Positions 60,293 to 64,000 of a DNA stretch of 64,000 nucleotides are shown in pieces. The notes under the pieces were generated by a model. It saw only the letters and a program-made list of their open reading frames with translations. It was not told the DNA's origin and made no database searches. This DNA is from Paraniabella hibiscisoli (lineage in GTDB: Bacteria; Bacteroidota; Bacteroidia; Chitinophagales; Chitinophagaceae), in NCBI RefSeq assembly GCF_022512515.1, contig NZ_JAKWBK010000001.1, positions 496,001 through 560,000 of the forward strand, given 5' to 3'. Position 1 is the first letter of the stretch. Each line of letters starts with the position of its first letter. Both the position numbers and the translations under genes were made by a program.

Positions 60293-61487
60293 TTACTTTT
60301 TAGTGGTAAACATAAACTTGGAGCCTACACCTACAGTAGAGTCCAGGCTAATAGTACCGCCCATTTTGTTGATCAACTCTTTTACAATTGCCAGTCCCAT
60401 GCCATAGCCCTTATCCCCGTAATTGTCTTTATCTTCCTGCGCTTCAAACAGGTTAAAAACCTTCTCCATAAACTCGTGGGCAATACCTTTACTATTATCT
60501 TTTACATAAAACGAATACTCCTGGTTATTATCAGCAATCCCAATTTCAATCTCAGTTATCTCTTTATCGTTGTATTTAATAGCGTTGGAAATTAAGTTGA
60601 TCAATATCTGCTCCAGCGCAATTTTGTTGATATGGATAGACTCCAGGGATGTATTAAAATGAATGATCCGCTTATCGCTACATGCAAACAGATCTTTTAT
60701 AGCCGTCCTCAGTTCATCCAATGAAACATTAGAAGCGCTTTCATGAAGTAGTTTATTGGACCGGCTTTGCTCCAACAGATCGCTGATCATGTTTTTAAGT
60801 TTTAACGAAGAGGCTTTAACAATATGCAGCAACTCTACTACATCTGGTTCTATTTCATACGCCGTGGTGAGTAAATCAGCCACGCCAATAATATTATTAA
60901 GCGGCGATCTTAAATCGTGGGCTACAGTACCTACAAACTTTTCAAGGGCCTTATTTTTTCACTCAAATTGCTGGTAGCTCCCTCCAGCTGCGCTTTTTCT
61001 TGCGCAATTCAATCAGCCGCATGGCCTGTTTTGATAATGCCTTTAATGACTTTAACTGAGTTTCCGAAAGTTGGGTGGGGCGGTCGTGTACGACACACAA
61101 ACTGCCTAAAGCAAACCCATTTTCACTTATTAGCGGTACTCCCGCATAAAACACCACATATGGCTCTCCCGTAACAAAAGGGTTATCGGCAAACCGCTCA
61201 TCTTCTCTCGCATCGGGCACCATGAACAACTCATCGGGAGTATTTATAGCGTGGGTACAAAAGGAAAGATGGCGTGGCACTTCTGAGCCAGGTAATCCAT
61301 GACTGGACTTGAACCAAAGCCGGTCATTATCTGCTAAAGTGATCTGGGAAATTTTCGTATTACAGATTTGTGATGCAATTTCAGTTATATTATCAAAATC
61401 CTCTTCAGACAGGGTATCCAGGATATTGTAAGAATATAGATCTTTTAATCTCTCCTGCTCATTGGCAGGCATGGGATGAAACTGCAT
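60293..61487 (-). CDS. GAF-domain sensor histidine kinase (frameshifts)
   Basis: The start at 61487 (MQFHPMPANEQERLKDLYSYNILDTLSEEDFDNITEIA) opens a GAF-type domain (ITLADNDRLWFKSSHGLPGSE; YAGVPLISENGFALGSLCVV). Missing A bases near 60990 and 60958 precede KALEKFVGTVAHDLRSPLNNIIG, the H-box. The N-box NLISNAIKYND, D-box DNSKGIAHEF and GMGLAIVKELINKMGG complete the ATPase. No membrane span, so it is cytoplasmic. Restored length is about 398 residues. No response regulator is adjacent; signal unknown. Confidence 0.9.
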
Positions 61488-61655
61488 GTATATGTTTAGT
61501 TATGAAATATTTAGCTTTTCCAAATCATCTGCTGACAGCAGCAAGAATTTTCATTACAAAGATATGAAGACAAAATACACAGTAAAATTAAATCGCATAT
61601 AATTATATGGCCTGTAAGTTATTTTAACAACAATTGCTTATCCGTCCCACGGAGA

Positions 61656-62311
61656 CTATTTGGCAAGCGTTATAGTTGTAAACTCCCTCTGTACTATTTC
61701 GCCAGCTTTGCTCTTAATGGTTTCGGTTTCGTATGCAGTTGCTAATATTTTCCACGAAGTTGCAGCAACCAGCGTTTCAACCTTTGTTGTGTCATACAAT
61801 TCAAACCCAAACTGTGTAAAAGGTAGGGTTTGCATAAACGCTTTTTGTGCAAATGTGATATTAAACCAACCGCCAGCTGTAGTGATCCTGTATATCTCAG
61901 ACAAAAGACTTACCGGATCTGACCAGAAGTAGATCGTATTTACCGTAAAAACTTTATCGAAGCTACCGTCACTAAAAGGAGTCCGAGCACCGTCATACAG
62001 ATAAAAAGAGGCCTCGCCATTATCGATCCATTTTTGATTTGTATGCCTCGCTGCATCCATCATCAGCTCCGACATCTCCAATCCTGAGTATTTGAGACGA
62101 CTGGCCGTTTTAATAAATATCCGACATGACCACCATTACCGTGGCCCAATTCCAATACACGCTGCCCATTGCCTAGTTCGAGCTTATCGATAGAATGATG
62201 TGTCATCCCGATATTATTCTCGTTCATCATATTGGCTACATCTATACCAGCAGCACCATTAGGCTGCCTAAGCTGACCCGCTAATTGTTCCAATTCCTGT
62301 TGAGTTGCCAT
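61656..62311 (-). CDS. class I SAM-dependent methyltransferase (frameshift)
   Basis: It starts at 62311 with MATQQELEQLAGQLRQPNGAAGIDVANMMNENN. SAM motif I is RVLELGHGNGGHVGYLL. A missing A near 62108 precedes ASRLKYSGLEMSELMMDAARH. FDKVFTVNTIYFWSDPVSLLSEIYRI holds motifs IV-VI. Restored length is about 218 residues. Substrate is unknown; the pattern fits small-molecule methyltransferases. It stands alone on this strand. Confidence 0.87.
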
Positions 62312-62471
62312 TATTTCTGTATAGTAGTATGTTAGATAAACTTTACATCGCGCATATATCAATAATGCATTATCATCTGCAAATTAGCTATTGTAACGAT
62401 TTTCATTGTCACAGTTTAGCCATCTATATCTTTGCCAAACGATCTAAACTATTACTAATCTATGATGAACT

Positions 62472-63121
62472 TTAAACAACCGTTCTAATAATGTTTCCGA
62501 TCTCCTTTGCCTTATTTACCGTCATAAAATGTCCGCCGTCCTCTATTACATAATCGGCTTTGACATTCTTTATAGGTATGATGCGGTCTTTGTTCCCATG
62601 GATATGAATACTATTTGCCGGCATCGTTTCATTTTCCCAATTGATGATTTCCTTGATGGCCCATTTAAAGAACTGAGGATCGGTGTCTTTTAAAATTTCC
62701 CGAAGCAGTTGTTTTTCTTTTTTTCCTTTACACCAAAAAACCAATAAGCAATGCGATTAGGGCGGGTTAAACTATACTCGGGAATGAACCTTCTAATTCT
62801 CAGCAACCATTTCATTAAGACGCCCCGCGGTAACTCATCCTTTGTTTTTGCAGAAGCTATTAATACGATCTTATCAACGGGAATCAGTTTAGCTATTTCG
62901 ACAGATAACATTCCCCCAAATGACAAGCCGATTAAAACAGAATGAGGCGCTACCCTATTCTCCGCAATGCGTTCCGCGTAGTGAACCAGTGGTTCATTAG
63001 GCTCTGGTTTTATCCATTCTACATGGGTGATATCCAGGTCGCCAAAATCAATTTCATTGAAAACGCGCCGGTCAACGCCCAATCCGCTGAATATGTAGAT
63101 CTTACTCAAAGTTTCATTCAA
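62472..63121 (-). CDS. alpha/beta hydrolase (frameshift)
   Basis: It starts at 63121 with MNETLSKIYIFSGLGVDRRVFNEIDF. The nucleophile elbow is LIGLSFGGMLSVEIAKLIPVDKIVLIASA (Ser in GLSFGG). A missing base near 62725 precedes KQLLREILKDTDPQFFKWAIKEI. The Asp in HIHGNKDRIIP and the His in IEDGGHFM complete the triad. Restored length is about 216 residues. Substrate unknown. It shares its strand with the AraC gene, 69 bases after that gene's stop. Confidence 0.87.
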
Positions 63122-63190
63122 TTAAGAACATGAATGTACAATAAGCCCTGTAAACATAGCCCAACCTCTCTGTAAAATCTATACTCCTGT

Positions 63191-64000
63191 TTAATTAAAA
63201 GATTGTCGGAACTCTAACGGCGAGAGGTTAGTCTTATTCTTAAATAATTTACTGAAGGATTGAGCATGCTCAAAGCCCAGCTCATAAGCAATTTCACTAA
63301 CTGATAAGGCGGTAGTCGATAGCTTCTCTTTTGCCTTTTCGATCAGCTTGTTATGGATATGCTGCTGTGTAGTTAGCCCTGTTAATGCTTTGAGCAAACT
63401 GCCCAGGTAATTGGGGGTAATATGGAGCTGGCTGGCAATGTGCTGCGCTGTTGGCACTCCCTTGTTGATCAGATCATCACTGGCAAAACATTCGTCCAAT
63501 GCCTGCTCCAACCGTTCCAGGATCTGGTGGCCGCTTTTCTTGCGGGTGATAAACTGGCGCTGATAGAATCGCTCACAATAATTCAGCAACACTTCGATCT
63601 GGGCAATGATAATATTCTGTGTAAACTGATCGATACCCGATTGATACTCCTGCTCTATACCTTTAAAAATACCCATTAATAGTGCTTCTTCTTTTTCCGA
63701 CAGGAACAAAGCCTCATTTACATCATACCCAAAAAGTCGTAATTGTGAATGGTTTTAGCCAATGAAGTATTCCACAAAAAGTCAGGGTGAAATGCCAATA
63801 GGTAACCCGATGGTTTTGTAACATTATCAGCAGGCTTATCAATATGTACATGAATCAATTGCTTGGGCGCTACAAAGCAAACCAGCCCTTCATCAAAGTC
63901 GTATTGCTTTTGTCCATACCGGAACTTGCCCTGTATATCGCGTTTCAGACCTATAAAATAAAGGTCCTGTATCCAGCCTATCTCTTCCTCTTCCACCTGG
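63191..64000 (-). CDS. AraC family transcriptional regulator, N terminus beyond the window (frameshift)
   Basis: The visible part begins at the window edge with an AraC-type cupin effector domain (GLVCFVAPKQLIHVHIDKPADNVTKPSGYLLAFHPDFLW). A missing T near 63736 precedes YDVNEALFLSEKEEALLMGIFKGIEQEYQ. The C-terminal double HTH carries PTAQHIASQLHITPNYLGSLLKALTGLTTQQHIHNKLIEKAKEKL and LSVSEIAYELGFEHAQSFSKLFKNKTNLSPLEFRQS. The start codon is outside, so length is unknown. Effector unknown. Confidence 0.9.

Noticed and set aside
1..64000. Widespread pseudogenes or programmed frameshifting
   Set aside because: The breaks occur in essential single-copy genes, follow homopolymers and restore exact family motifs when one base is added, as expected for sequencing errors.

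Overview
The window looks like a chromosome segment of a Bacteroidota bacterium, most likely Chitinophagaceae or a close relative. Supporting signs are SusC/SusD-type outer-membrane proteins, a gldE gene, the tiny basic ribosome-associated proteins THX and an AURKAIP1/COX24-like protein, and many promoters with the Bacteroidota -7 element TAnnTTTG. No insertion sequence, phage, rRNA operon or CRISPR array is visible. About half of the protein genes are broken by single-base frameshifts. Nearly all are repaired by adding one base to a short homopolymer, and they hit essential genes (rplM, rpsB, ligA, ssb, rng), so I read them as base-calling errors and annotate each as one gene.

Layout. 1-8.3 kb: THX, pdxH, pyrH, an aldo/keto reductase, a PfkB kinase, a small conserved protein, then the rplM-rpsI-rpsB-tsf translation operon on the minus strand. 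8.4-19.5 kb: a starch-utilisation locus (susC, susD, two small exported proteins, susE) with a Nudix-type regulator and a divergent lipoprotein GH13 amylase; matching palindromes lie at the susC, regulator and amylase promoters. 19.5-26.4 kb: a beta-propeller/outer-membrane-barrel pair, ligA and an Lrp-type regulator.

26.4-26.7 kb: an independent transcription unit with a consensus promoter and terminator that encodes a GC-rich, tRNA-like RNA with a giant variable region. I recognise no known family in it and consider it the most interesting feature. 26.9-38 kb: DUF3078 protein, glycosyltransferase, rng, the COX24-like gene, TPR protein, HU, then mutY-ssb-gldE-DUF3109-lutB. 37.7-47.3 kb: dipeptidyl peptidase IV, a LacI regulator, a nucleotidase, an MFS transporter with a starch-operator-like palindrome at its promoter, HIT protein, greA, a 2-hydroxyacid dehydrogenase, rsmA and pdxA.

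47.3-52.2 kb: a signalling operon made of a LytTR response regulator, a hybrid kinase with REC and HPt domains, a one-pass membrane protein and a lipoprotein with an OmpA-like end. 52.3-64 kb: a solitary atpA, small DUF4920 and DUF6580 proteins, a large exported protein with a possible clan CD cysteine-peptidase dyad, an MsbA-like ABC exporter, DUF1398, a GAF histidine kinase, a methyltransferase, an alpha/beta hydrolase and an AraC regulator that runs off the window.
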